Source: Rhodothermia bacterium
Lineage (GTDB): Bacteria; Bacteroidota; Rhodothermia; Rhodothermales; UBA2364
Direction of reading: 5' to 3'
Assembly (NCBI GenBank): GCA_017303715.1
Contig: JAFLBZ010000008.1
Coordinates: forward strand, 62,001 to 126,000
DNA length: 64,000 nt
Made by a program: the position numbers and the translations under genes. Of this stretch, positions 34,668-44,282 are shown in pieces (positions within the stretch are counted from its first letter, which is position 1; every line of letters starts with the position of its first letter). The notes below the pieces were generated by a model. It did not search any database. It was not told the origin of the DNA and was given only the letters and a program-made list of their open reading frames with translations.

Positions 34668-37346
34668 ATGCGTCTAACCCCATATTCAATTCCTTTATTT
34701 GGCCGTCGGCTTTTTCTGAATGATCTCCTCCTTGCTGTTACAGCATTGGTGGGTATCTTTGTTTTTTTTTACACCAAGCCACTCACGACTCCAGACGCAA
34801 CCGCAAATTGGCAATTAGGGAAAAAAGAAGCGACTCGGCGTGCTCAATATTTCTTAAAACAAGCAGGATTCAGCACTATTGGCTTTACACCTACGGCCGA
34901 GTTTCGGAGAAATATTGGATTGCTTCATCTGCTTCAAGTGGAAAAAGGGCGGAACGAAGCTGTGTCTTTATTAAAACAACGTGTTTTCTCGGAACGTTTT
35001 CCAGCGTATTACTGGCGGGTTGCTTTTCGGAGGAGTGGCGAAGTCATGCAGCGCGGCCCAGTGGTAGAGGTGCTGCTCACTCAAGACGGCCATATATGGG
35101 GCTTGCGACAAGAATCCCAACTTTTGGAGGTGGTAAAGGGGAGCGATGCTGGCTTAATGAGTGCTTTAGGCCGCATTCGTCAGCAGCACTTGTCGTTAAG
35201 CACAGACCAGCGTCGTGTATTGATCTCTCGGCTTGAAGGCAAAGCCAATTCTACCAACCGCCCGCTTTTTTACTTCTCAATACCTGATACTTTAACGGGC
35301 GAAGCCTTGTCCCAAACCCTTAGAAACGAACCTTCTGCCATAGATGTCCCTCGGTTGTTGGCCGGAGAACCCCAAGCGCTTGGCCCAATGGCGGCCAATG
35401 CACTTGCACGGGCACACCTGAACACCACTGCCAACAAAGGCATCTCTTTCCACTTAGACTCGCTTTGGGTTCGTAATTCCGTTGCACACCTCCAGTTTTC
35501 TGCCCAGTCCCCCCTTCACGGTTTGGTACAGCGAACTTCCGTCCGGCTTACCCAAAATGCACAACTCTTAAGCATACGCTCCACATTTTCATCGGCCAAG
35601 GTAGCCCCGCCCGTGCCCGATCTCCGTAATGAAACCACACCAATTACCATGCTTTTTGGTGTGGTGGCCATCGGACTCATCCTGTTTTATCTCTTTGTTT
35701 TTTTTAGACGCATTTCTGCGCGTATTCTGGATATACAGTCAGCCACACGCGATGGTCTTTTTGTAGGTGGTGCATTGACGGCCATGCTGGTTATCACTGT
35801 TTGGAACGATGTTTCCAATCCAGCAATGCCCTTAGAAGCACGATTAGGGATTTTGTTGGCTGTTTTTTTTGGTGGAGCCGCAGGAGCATTGCTAATGTTT
35901 ATGCTTTCCGGGGCTACGGATGCCATGATGTATGCTGTATGGCCAGAAAAACTCCGTTCTTTACAATTACTTCGGCGCTTATATGTTTATAATGCCGTTA
36001 TCGGGCGTGCCATCTTTCAAGCCATTGCAGTTGCCGGCGTTTTTTTAGGACTTTCGGGTGTGTATTGGTGGCTTTTCTCGGATGCACTGATGGTGTTTAG
36101 TGGAAATGGCCCTGATGAGTTTTTGGCAAACCAAGTCCCTTCCCCATTTTTGTATGTCCTTTTTTATGGCACTTTTAATGGTGTTTTATTTTTTCAACTG
36201 ATATATGCGGGCATTGGGAGTTGGCTTAAACCTCGTGTCAGTGAAATTTGGTGGTACGTTTTGGTATCGGTGGTACTTGCTACCATACCTTTGTTTTCTG
36301 CGCCAATATTTCCGTTGTACCACAACTTCTTGTTTTTATTTGTCTTATCGCTTACATTTTCATGGGCATTCAGGCGCTTTGACCTGCTTACCGTCTTTTT
36401 GGCCTATTTGCTTTTTTTAGCAACGGACTTGCTCTCCACAAATTTGTTTGCCCATGCCGCACCAGATCGGGCAGACCTTGTATTTCTCCTGCTCTTGGTT
36501 GGATTTTTGGCCGCCTTCGGTCTTGCTGCACTAACCAAAGGTCGGAAAGAAGACCTCTTGCCCGAAGAAACTCCCATATACCTGATGGAGATGGCGAACC
36601 AAAAACGTGTGGAGCGTGAGTTGGAAATCGCTCACGAGGTGCAACAATCTTTTCTCCCACGCCAAATGCCAAACATTCCCGGACTTGTCATTGCCGCAAT
36701 TTGTAATGCAGCACAGGAAACCGGAGGTGACTACTACGAGGTGCTTCAATTAGATGACACCAGATTGGGCATTGCTATCGGGGACGTTAGTGGGAAAGGC
36801 ATTCAAGCCGCTTTTTACATGACCTTGGTCAAAGGGATGCTCCAAACCTTGATGATGGAGACAGATAAGCCGGCAGAAGTCCTTGCTCGCCTCAACCGCC
36901 ACTTTCGAAGGAATGTTCGTCCGGGCATTTTTGTCTCTGTTGTATATGGCATCCTTGACCTTAAACACCGCACGTTTACTTTTGCCCGTGCCGGACACAA
37001 CCCAACGCTCCTAAAACGATCTAATAGCCAGATTGCGGAAAGTTTACGTCCAAACGGGATGGCCATCGGGATGGCGGATGGTACAAAGTTTGACGCCCTT
37101 ATCGAGACGGCTACCATAGAATTATTTGCCGGAGATACCATTGTACTTTATACAGATGGTTTTTCGGAAGCCGCAAATGAACAAGGCGCGGTTTTCGGAG
37201 ACCGTCATCTAGCAGCATTAGTAGGTCAATATGGACAACTTTTGCCGGAAAACTTGATTCAACGGCTGCAAGAAGAAGTGCAAGGCTTTGTTGGAAAAGC
37301 CGGACAGCGCGACGATATGACAATGTTGGTTCTAAAACTCACCTGA
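34668..37346 (+). CDS. Membrane-bound SpoIIE/RsbU-type PP2C phosphatase
   Basis: Protein of 892 residues from the ATG at 34668; an upstream TTG at 34629 is less likely. One N-terminal membrane segment (about 12-35) is followed by a 290-residue extracytoplasmic region and then eight or so further membrane segments (about 325-635). A short linker helix (QKRVERELEIAHEVQQSFLP) leads to a C-terminal PP2C domain. Metal-binding Asp residues are in GGDYYE and IGDVSGKGIQAAF, with YTDGFSEA and GQRDDMTMLVLKL. Such phosphatases dephosphorylate STAS-domain anti-anti-sigma factors. A STAS protein is encoded at 51688-52113; no anti-sigma kinase is adjacent. Confidence 0.88.
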   Translation: MRLTPYSIPLFGRRLFLNDLLLAVTALVGIFVFFYTKPLTTPDATANWQLGKKEATRRAQYFLKQAGFSTIGFTPTAEFRRNIGLLHLLQVEKGRNEAVSLLKQRVFSERFPAYYWRVAFRRSGEVMQRGPVVEVLLTQDGHIWGLRQESQLLEVVKGSDAGLMSALGRIRQQHLSLSTDQRRVLISRLEGKANSTNRPLFYFSIPDTLTGEALSQTLRNEPSAIDVPRLLAGEPQALGPMAANALARAHLNTTANKGISFHLDSLWVRNSVAHLQFSAQSPLHGLVQRTSVRLTQNAQLLSIRSTFSSAKVAPPVPDLRNETTPITMLFGVVAIGLILFYLFVFFRRISARILDIQSATRDGLFVGGALTAMLVITVWNDVSNPAMPLEARLGILLAVFFGGAAGALLMFMLSGATDAMMYAVWPEKLRSLQLLRRLYVYNAVIGRAIFQAIAVAGVFLGLSGVYWWLFSDALMVFSGNGPDEFLANQVPSPFLYVLFYGTFNGVLFFQLIYAGIGSWLKPRVSEIWWYVLVSVVLATIPLFSAPIFPLYHNFLFLFVLSLTFSWAFRRFDLLTVFLAYLLFLATDLLSTNLFAHAAPDRADLVFLLLLVGFLAAFGLAALTKGRKEDLLPEETPIYLMEMANQKRVERELEIAHEVQQSFLPRQMPNIPGLVIAAICNAAQETGGDYYEVLQLDDTRLGIAIGDVSGKGIQAAFYMTLVKGMLQTLMMETDKPAEVLARLNRHFRRNVRPGIFVSVVYGILDLKHRTFTFARAGHNPTLLKRSNSQIAESLRPNGMAIGMADGTKFDALIETATIELFAGDTIVLYTDGFSEAANEQGAVFGDRHLAALVGQYGQLLPENLIQRLQEEVQGFVGKAGQRDDMTMLVLKLT

Positions 37347-37419
37347 ACTTGAAGAACATCTTTATTGTGTTTTCTAAGGCTTGAACTCTTCGTTTTTCCC
37401 CTTATTTTCCAAGCAAAAA

Positions 37420-37848
37420 ATGGCCGTTAAACGTGTGGGCAGTACAGATTCTGCTAAACTCCGCCAAAACCACATCCGCTCCTGTGCCGAGGTCATCCGC
37501 CTCTTAGCAACCAAGCCCAAATTTGATGACGAGGCAAAAGACATGACGGCTTTTCTGGTCTTTAATCTTCGTGGCATCTATGAAACCATTAACGAGAGCG
37601 TACAGGCATGGGACGACCGGAATTATTGGAAAAAGGCTGAAGAGATGCGTGAAAAATGGCGCTGGAGCCGGACTGCCGCCCAAGAGCTATCACAACTCAT
37701 TCTGGAAGACCGCTGGCAGGAAGTTCCCGATTTCCTGATCTCCATCATTCCGCGTTTTTCGGATGTGAAGGTGCGTGAAGTTACCCGCGATGCCGATTGG
37801 TGGGTTGGTGCGCTCAGAGCACTGAAAACAGAAACCAAAACACGTTGA
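37420..37848 (+). CDS. Conserved hypothetical cytoplasmic helical protein
   Basis: Protein of 142 residues from the ATG at 37420; the frame extends 13 codons upstream from a TTG. It is predicted all-helical and Trp/Lys-rich, with no signal peptide or membrane segment. Segments such as MTAFLVFNLRGIYETINES and AWDDRNYWKKAEEMREKW suggest a small helical bundle. I do not recognise the family. It lies 73 bases after the phosphatase gene on the same strand. Confidence 0.65.
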   Translation: MAVKRVGSTDSAKLRQNHIRSCAEVIRLLATKPKFDDEAKDMTAFLVFNLRGIYETINESVQAWDDRNYWKKAEEMREKWRWSRTAAQELSQLILEDRWQEVPDFLISIIPRFSDVKVREVTRDADWWVGALRALKTETKTR

Positions 37849-38070
37849 AAAAAAGTGCGCTTTGGACGGCGGCCTTATTGCGCTAATTTGTATATGCCAA
37901 TTCATGCAATAACAAAAGTTTAGCACCTGAACTTCATATCCGTTATAAAAGCCGTGCTTGATGGAGTATGAGCCTGACGTCAAATTCCCTACAAACCTAC
38001 ACGCAGGCTACTTACACAGATGCTTAGGCAAAAAGGCTACCTTTGTTTGTTCACCAATCCGACTAAATTT

Positions 38071-39825
38071 ATGAGTTCCTCCTCTTTCCCAAGCGATTTG
38101 GCCATTTCACGCAAGGCCAACCTCCGAGCCATCCAAGACGTAGCAGCAGATTTAGGGCTTGAACACTCGGATCTGTTGTTTTATGGAACCACCAAAGCCA
38201 AAATCAAGCTCTCAGTTTTGGATGATCCACGATTTAGAGATCGGCCAAATGGACGTTATATAGATGTAACCGCTATCACCCCAACACCTTTGGGTGAGGG
38301 GAAGACCACTACGCTCATTGGGCTTACACAGGCATTAGGGAAATTGGGGAAGAAGACGGCTTGTTGTATTCGTCAGCCCTCTATGGGGCCAACTTTTGGG
38401 ATAAAAGGCGGTGCGGCCGGTGGTGGCTATGCACAAGTCGTGCCTATGGAGGAGTTTAACCTGCACCTTACGGGCGATATCCATGCCATTAGTGTGGCGC
38501 ATAATCTGGCCTCGGCGGCCATAGATGCACGCTTATATCACGAAAGCCGTATGAGCGATGTCGCCCTAGAAAAATTAGGACTAAAGCGTTTAAATATAGA
38601 TCCTTATAACATTACTTGGCCGCGTGTGGTGGACGTAAACGATCGCTCGCTACGCCATATTACCTTGGGGTTGGGCGGCGTATTAGACGGAATCCCGCGA
38701 GAAGGTGGCTATGATATTGCCGTTGCCTCCGAATTGATGGCCATCATTGCGCTTGCCTCTGATCTGAAAGACCTCCGGAAACGGGTTGGGCGGATTGTCT
38801 TTGGCCTGAACCGCGCCGGACAGCCACTAACGTTGGAGGATTTGCAGGTGGCAGGAGCTGTGACGGTGCTGCTACGGGATGCCTTGTTGCCAAATTTGAT
38901 GCAAACACTCGAAGGGCAGCCGGCTTTGGTACATGCGGGGCCTTTTGCAAATGTGGCACATGGTAACTCTTCCATTGTAGCGGACAGAATCGCGCTAAAA
39001 CTGGCGGATTACGTCCTAACAGAGTCTGGTTTTGGGTCGGACATTGGCATGGAGAAATTTGTGCATGTAAAATGCCGCACCAGTGGTATCGTGCCCGATG
39101 CCGTTGTATTGGTAGCAACCGTGCGGGCCTTAAAAACGCATGGTAATGGGCCGCCTGTGGTTGCTGGCCGTGCTTTAGATGTGGCTTATACCCAAGAAAA
39201 TTTGCCTTTGCTACGAGAGGGCTTGCCCAACCTTATTCGACATATCGAAATTGCGCGGAAGTTTGGGATTCCGGTGGTGGTGGCCATCAACCGTTTCCAT
39301 ACCGATACCGAAGCCGAGATTGCCGTCATCCGCGAGGCAGCACTAGCAGCAGGAGCCTACGATGCCATCCCGACAACCCATTTTACAGATGGAGGCGCGG
39401 GTTCTGTGGACCTGGCGCAGGCCGTCATGAAAGCGGCGGAACGCCCCAAACAATTCCGGTATTTGTACCCACTTGAATTGGGCATTGCAGAAAAAATCGC
39501 CATCGTAGCCCGTGAGGTTTATGGGGCAAAAGGCATTGCATTGGATCAAAAAGCGCAAAAACAAATTGCTCGTTACGAAGCCGCCGGATTTGGAAACTTG
39601 CCCATTTGTGTGGCTAAAACCCATCTAAGCCTTTCGCATGACCCCACGCTGAAGGGCGTACCACACGACTTTATCTTCCCTATTCGTGAGGTGCGGGCAG
39701 CGGTTGGGGCTGGGTTTATTTATCCAATCGCTGGAGACATGCGGACTATGCCCGGTTTGGGGGCAAAACCCGCTTATATGCAGGTTGACATAGATGAAAA
39801 TGGCGAAGTGGTGGGACTCTTCTGA
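38071..39825 (+). CDS. fhs: Formate--tetrahydrofolate ligase
   Basis: ATP-dependent ligase making 10-formyl-tetrahydrofolate from formate, in one-carbon metabolism. I chose the ATG at 38071 (584 residues), which still leaves about 25 residues more than usual; the frame is open back to 38020. The P-loop TPLGEGKTTTLIG is at about residues 72-84, followed by the FTHFS signatures RQPSMGPTFGIKGGAAGGGY and FGSDIGMEKFVHVKCR. The C-terminal IYPIAGDMRTMPGLG is typical. No folD or formate-producing enzyme is adjacent. Confidence 0.95.
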   Translation: MSSSSFPSDLAISRKANLRAIQDVAADLGLEHSDLLFYGTTKAKIKLSVLDDPRFRDRPNGRYIDVTAITPTPLGEGKTTTLIGLTQALGKLGKKTACCIRQPSMGPTFGIKGGAAGGGYAQVVPMEEFNLHLTGDIHAISVAHNLASAAIDARLYHESRMSDVALEKLGLKRLNIDPYNITWPRVVDVNDRSLRHITLGLGGVLDGIPREGGYDIAVASELMAIIALASDLKDLRKRVGRIVFGLNRAGQPLTLEDLQVAGAVTVLLRDALLPNLMQTLEGQPALVHAGPFANVAHGNSSIVADRIALKLADYVLTESGFGSDIGMEKFVHVKCRTSGIVPDAVVLVATVRALKTHGNGPPVVAGRALDVAYTQENLPLLREGLPNLIRHIEIARKFGIPVVVAINRFHTDTEAEIAVIREAALAAGAYDAIPTTHFTDGGAGSVDLAQAVMKAAERPKQFRYLYPLELGIAEKIAIVAREVYGAKGIALDQKAQKQIARYEAAGFGNLPICVAKTHLSLSHDPTLKGVPHDFIFPIREVRAAVGAGFIYPIAGDMRTMPGLGAKPAYMQVDIDENGEVVGLF

Positions 39826-39891
39826 TAAAAAAACAGGTTTATCCAATTAACGGGGATCGAACAAGGTGGTTTATTTGTAATTTAGCCTCCT

Positions 39892-41061
39892 TTGTTTCAC
39901 GAAACCGCCACCAGTGTGATCTATTTATACGAGAAAAATCGCCGCTTCTTTGCCCAAATTGCTGGAGGTAGTGAAGGTTTGGGCATTAAGGAACTGATCA
40001 AATTGGGTGCGACGGATGTACAAGCGGCCTATCGAGGGGTGTATTTTCACGCAAAAAACGAGGCCCTCTATCGGGTGGTGTATAATGCTCGTATGCTGTC
40101 GCGGGTATTGGCTCCATTGGTCGCTTTTGATTGTCATAGCGAGGATGGCCTCTATGAATTTGCCCGAAATCGAGTTGCATGGGATGATTTTCTGACGCCC
40201 GATCACACTTTTCTCATTTTTGCAAATGTGGGTAATAGCCGCATTAACCACTCCCAATATGCGGCACTAAAGCTTAAGGACGCCATTGCAGACCAATTCC
40301 GAGACCGTTATGGAGCGAGACCAAGTGTGGATAAAGAAGCGCCAGATGTTTCGTTTAACCTGCATATAGACCGCAATAAGGCCGTTATTAGCTTGGATGT
40401 GTCAGGTGGTTCTTTGCACCGACGCGGCTACCGAAGGGTTGCTGGCCCTGCTCCGATGCAAGAAACCGTAGCGGCTGCCATCCTCGAAATGGCTGAATGG
40501 AAAGGTGAAACCCCACTGTACGATCCGATGTGTGGCTCAGGCACACTCTTGGCCGAGGCGCTTATGCTGGCCGGTGAAATTCCGGCGGGATGGCCCCGAC
40601 CACATTGGTGTGTACCACACTTGCCAGACTACGATAGACGACTTTGGGAGGCCATCCGGAAGCAATCCGACGCCAAAATGGTTCCAGTTCGCCAAGGGCT
40701 AATTCGCGGTAGTGACGTAGATGAAAAGGTATTGCGTGCTGCCCGTGAGAACCTAAACCGCTTACCAGAGGGAAACAAAGTGGAAATGCGTTGCTTTGAC
40801 CTCCGCGAGCTTTCTGGTCTGGAAAATCATACCTTGATCGTGAATCCGCCATATGGCATTCGTATGGGTGAGGCCCGTGAGGTGGCTGCCCTTTATAAAT
40901 CCCTCGGCGACTTCTTGAAGCAACATTGTAAAGGTTCTACGGCCTATATCTATTGTGGCAATCGGGAACTTATCTCGGCCATTGGCCTGAAGCCTGCCTT
41001 TAAAAAACCACTTGTGAACGGGCCGTTAGATGGTCGCTTGGTGAAGATTGAGTTGTATTGA
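39892..41061 (+). CDS. THUMP-domain class I rRNA methyltransferase (RlmL/RlmK N-domain type)
   Basis: SAM-dependent RNA methyltransferase of about 389 residues. An N-terminal ferredoxin-like plus THUMP domain (about residues 15-160) is followed by a Rossmann methyltransferase domain. The SAM motif is YDPMCGSGTLLAEALML and the catalytic motif NPPYGIRMGE (N-P-P-Y). It matches the N-terminal half of E. coli RlmKL, which makes m2G2445 of 23S rRNA, as a free-standing enzyme. The start is uncertain: TTG at 39892 or GTG at 39916, as no ATG precedes the conserved domain. Confidence 0.88.
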   Translation: MFHETATSVIYLYEKNRRFFAQIAGGSEGLGIKELIKLGATDVQAAYRGVYFHAKNEALYRVVYNARMLSRVLAPLVAFDCHSEDGLYEFARNRVAWDDFLTPDHTFLIFANVGNSRINHSQYAALKLKDAIADQFRDRYGARPSVDKEAPDVSFNLHIDRNKAVISLDVSGGSLHRRGYRRVAGPAPMQETVAAAILEMAEWKGETPLYDPMCGSGTLLAEALMLAGEIPAGWPRPHWCVPHLPDYDRRLWEAIRKQSDAKMVPVRQGLIRGSDVDEKVLRAARENLNRLPEGNKVEMRCFDLRELSGLENHTLIVNPPYGIRMGEAREVAALYKSLGDFLKQHCKGSTAYIYCGNRELISAIGLKPAFKKPLVNGPLDGRLVKIELY

Positions 41062-41374
41062 TGACTTAAGCCAACTCGTTTATTAATAACCATAATGTAA
41101 AACCCATAACCCACCTTGATTAAGAGCGCTTTCCACACTGTATCGGCTTATTAAACTGGGGGTTATTCTTTAGGAGCCATTAAAATCTGTCTGAATTGTT
41201 TTTTGGAGAAAACGTTAAGAGAAACCGGAACGTTGTTTGCATCGTTGTTAGGGAAATAGTGGCGATCCGTTTGTTTTATTTGTAACAGATTGGCCGGAGA
41301 ACAGTCGTTTAAACACTAAACCAGACTGCTTTAAAGGGATAACTCCCTGTTTTGCCAACGCTTAGAGTGCTCAT
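41062..41374. other. Intergenic spacer (313 bp) before the BatA-like gene
   Basis: No gene, RNA or strong terminator seen. Some T-rich TTTG-containing stretches occur between 41260 and 41285, but none pairs with a convincing second promoter element. Confidence 0.45.
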
Positions 41375-43495
41375 ATGACCTTTCTTAATCCATTGATATT
41401 ATTGGGTTTATTAGCTGCTGCTATTCCCATTTTGATCCACTTGTTCAATTTTCGGAAGCCCAAAAAAGTGGACTTCTCTACGTTGGCTTTTTTGCGTGAA
41501 TTGGAAAAAACGGCCATGCAGCGGGTTAAGATTGAGCAATGGCTACTGTTGGTGCTAAGGATTTTGGCGATTTTGTTTCTGGTTTTGGGATTTGCCCAAC
41601 CTATGCTAAAAGGCTCTGCAAGCGATGCGCGTCACGCTAAAACCGTGTATGTCATTGTTCTGGACAATTCTTTGTCCATGAAGTTGCGAAATGTACGGGG
41701 CGAATATTTACAACAAGCCCGTGATGTGGCCTCAAAATTGGTACAGCAAGCCAATAAAGGAGACGAGTTTTTGCTCCTCACAACGGCAAACAATGGCCTT
41801 ACTGCGCGTAACCTCTACCGAAATACGGGACCGCTTTTAGAAGAGCTTCGCAAAATACAAGCGGAACCGGGTGCACGCTCCCTTCTAAGAACCACCCGTC
41901 AGGCATTTCGGCGGTTAACGGAAATCCAAGACCGCAACAAGGAAGTCTATTTGATCTCGGACTTGCAGCGGGCCACGTTTTTAGATTCCTTAGAGACCGA
42001 AAAACCCAAAAATGTATCCATTGCCTTGGTTCCGATTGGGAGTGATGCGCCTGCAAATGTGGCCATTACGGAGGTACAGATAGACAGCCGTATTATTGAA
42101 CAAGGACAACCGGTGGGTGTGACTGCTACCCTAACCAATTATAGCGACAAAGCCTTGAGCAATTTTCAGGCAAATGTGTATCTGGAAGGCCAACCCGTAG
42201 CACAAGCCCTCGCAAATATTGCTCCGAAAGACCAAACAAAGGTGCAATTTACGCTCACGCCGCAGAAGCGAGGATGGCTCGGGGCCGAGGTACGCATTAC
42301 CGGAGACACCTTTGAGGACGACAATCGGCGGTATTTTACACTTTTGGTTCCAGAAAAACGGTCGGTTTTATTGGTAAGAGGAGATGGCGAACGTACCAAT
42401 TATGTAGAATTGGCACTCTCGCCACAAGTGACCAATGGACGTGTGGTTTTCCAAACGCAAACCATTTCCGAAGGGATGCTTGGCGGAACAGCCTTGGAGT
42501 CCTATAATTGTGTACTTCTTGTGGGCAAAAAACGATTCTCTTCCGGCGAAATCGCAAACCTTAAACGCTATGTCACATCTGGTGGAGGGGTTCTAATGTT
42601 CCCGAGTGGGGGCATGGCCATTGGGGATTATTCTGCCCTATTTTCGGCGCTTGGCGGTGGAAAGGTGGCTGGTTTTTCTGGGCAAGTGGGTGGGCCTTCT
42701 ATCGGGAAATTTGACCGCGTAGAGACTGAGCACCCACTCTTCGAGGGCATGTTTGCCCAAGGCGATGTGTCGGTTGGTAAACAAATCGAAACCGTGGACG
42801 CGCGTTATACACTGCAATATCAGGCAGGAACAGGAGATGAACAAACCCTCATTCGTTTAACCAATAATCAGCCTTTCTTACACGAAATAAGACTGGGGAA
42901 AGGCTCAGTCTTGTTGGTTACAGTTGCGCCAGATCCGCAATGGAGCGACCTGCCTTCGCGTGGCTTATTTGTCCCGTTGCTTTATCGTTCTGTGTATTAT
43001 CTCGCGGCCAGTCGGGCACAAACCGAAGGCAGTTTGGGTACATCCGATAGCGATGAGGTCTTTGTTTCGGGCTTACAGGGCGCCGAGCCTATTAAGTTGG
43101 TGGGGATGAAAGGCGATGAATATACGCCGCAACAAAATCCGGTGTACAATGGCATGGTAATCTCGGTGAATGACGCCATTCAGCAGTCTGGACTCTACGA
43201 TGTGATGCAAGGCAGCCGGATTTTGCGCAAAGTTGCCGTCAATGCGGACAGCCGAGAGTCCGATCTTGTGCGCATTCCACCGGAAGAAGCCAAGCAACAA
43301 ATCGAACAAATTACCAGAACCGAGGTTCGGATGGTTGATGTGGGCACTGGAACTGATCGCCAGATAAAAGAGGCCATCGGAACGGCGCGTTTTGGTCAAA
43401 ATCTGTGGAACGTCTTTTTGTTTTTGGCGTTGTTATGCCTGCTTGCCGAAATGTTGGTGGCACTGCGTAAAAAAACAACCACCCAAAAGCCCTAA
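41375..43495 (+). CDS. BatA-like membrane protein with von Willebrand factor A-type domain
   Basis: Protein of 706 residues starting with the N-terminal double-transmembrane domain typical of Bacteroidota BatA-like proteins (TFLNPLILLGLLAAAIPILI, about 2-21, and a second segment near 58-75). A vWA-type domain follows with a MIDAS-like DNSLSM motif (about residue 96). The middle contains a CARDB/Ig-like strand region (VGVTATLTNYSDKALSNFQA) and a class I glutamine amidotransferase-like segment (YVTSGGGVLMFPSGG). One membrane helix ends the protein. No MoxR ATPase or other bat genes are adjacent; the only partner is the small gene three bases downstream. Confidence 0.85.
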   Translation: MTFLNPLILLGLLAAAIPILIHLFNFRKPKKVDFSTLAFLRELEKTAMQRVKIEQWLLLVLRILAILFLVLGFAQPMLKGSASDARHAKTVYVIVLDNSLSMKLRNVRGEYLQQARDVASKLVQQANKGDEFLLLTTANNGLTARNLYRNTGPLLEELRKIQAEPGARSLLRTTRQAFRRLTEIQDRNKEVYLISDLQRATFLDSLETEKPKNVSIALVPIGSDAPANVAITEVQIDSRIIEQGQPVGVTATLTNYSDKALSNFQANVYLEGQPVAQALANIAPKDQTKVQFTLTPQKRGWLGAEVRITGDTFEDDNRRYFTLLVPEKRSVLLVRGDGERTNYVELALSPQVTNGRVVFQTQTISEGMLGGTALESYNCVLLVGKKRFSSGEIANLKRYVTSGGGVLMFPSGGMAIGDYSALFSALGGGKVAGFSGQVGGPSIGKFDRVETEHPLFEGMFAQGDVSVGKQIETVDARYTLQYQAGTGDEQTLIRLTNNQPFLHEIRLGKGSVLLVTVAPDPQWSDLPSRGLFVPLLYRSVYYLAASRAQTEGSLGTSDSDEVFVSGLQGAEPIKLVGMKGDEYTPQQNPVYNGMVISVNDAIQQSGLYDVMQGSRILRKVAVNADSRESDLVRIPPEEAKQQIEQITRTEVRMVDVGTGTDRQIKEAIGTARFGQNLWNVFLFLALLCLLAEMLVALRKKTTTQKP

Positions 43496-43498
43496 ACC

Positions 43499-44071
43499 AT
43501 GTTTTGGGAACTCCTCACGTACTTTCATGATGCACTGTTAATGGCACTAACCATCTTCGGGGTGTTATACGTGAGTGCCCTTTTGAGAACACGGTTTTCG
43601 CTCAAAAATGTCCTGACTTCTTGGTACACGCCCCACCGTTTTTATCTCCCACGATGGATTCTTTTGGGTATGATTGCGAATTTGGGACTTTGGATGGTAC
43701 TTACCGTTGGAACAGGTAAGCCTATCTTAGGCGCTTTGGGCGTATATGCCTTCATTACCTTTGCCATTCTCTTAACCGGTCTGGCTGTCAGTAGAACCCT
43801 CGTCACCGAAAAGGGCATCGTGCAAAGAATCGGAAACCAAAAAATGTGGCTTGCTTGGGGGCAAGTCGAAGATTATGTGGTACACGAGCGTGCCCACGGG
43901 GAGGTTTATGTTTTTTTCTGCCGGAATGAGCATCAACAAAGAATGCGTTGCGAATTGCTGGTTCCGAAAAACCAATCTTCCTCCTTTCGGAAAATTGTAG
44001 AGAAGCACTTAGACGCCCGCTTCAACTTTTTGGTCTATCAATCCTTCGGCTCAAAGGCTCTCAACGATTAA
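43499..44071 (+). CDS. Membrane protein with PH-like C-terminal region
   Basis: Protein of 190 residues starting three bases after the BatA-like gene and therefore almost surely co-translated. Three hydrophobic helices (about 11-30, 54-70 and 78-98) are followed by a small beta-rich soluble domain (VTEKGIVQRIGNQKMWLAWG, VEDYVVHERAHGEVYVFFCR) that resembles bacterial PH-like (YcxB/DUF304-type) domains. Function is unknown. Confidence 0.65.
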   Translation: MFWELLTYFHDALLMALTIFGVLYVSALLRTRFSLKNVLTSWYTPHRFYLPRWILLGMIANLGLWMVLTVGTGKPILGALGVYAFITFAILLTGLAVSRTLVTEKGIVQRIGNQKMWLAWGQVEDYVVHERAHGEVYVFFCRNEHQQRMRCELLVPKNQSSSFRKIVEKHLDARFNFLVYQSFGSKALND

Positions 44072-44282
44072 CGTTGCGCCAACAAGACCTTACACGTCTT
44101 TTGTACAGAACTTCTTAGACCTTTCCCAAATTCGTTTCTTGGCAATCATCCAAAGGTGATCTTTATGTGCGCCACCGATTCACGAACTGTTCGCTCAACA
44201 CCAGAAGGTTAATTTTTCTTCTTACTCATCGTTCCTGTTATGCCGTATCTTGGATGTTCTGACAACCCCAAATCATGGCTTT

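Noticed and set aside
37861-37890. TTTG-N19-TAATTTG as a promoter of the formate-tetrahydrofolate ligase gene
   Set aside because: The -7 element is one base short of the consensus and lies about 180 bases from the start codon.
44152-44170. AAAGGTGATCTTTATGTG upstream of threonine synthase as another dispersed repeat copy
   Set aside because: Resembles the repeat core but has several mismatches and no hairpin; could be chance, so not listed.
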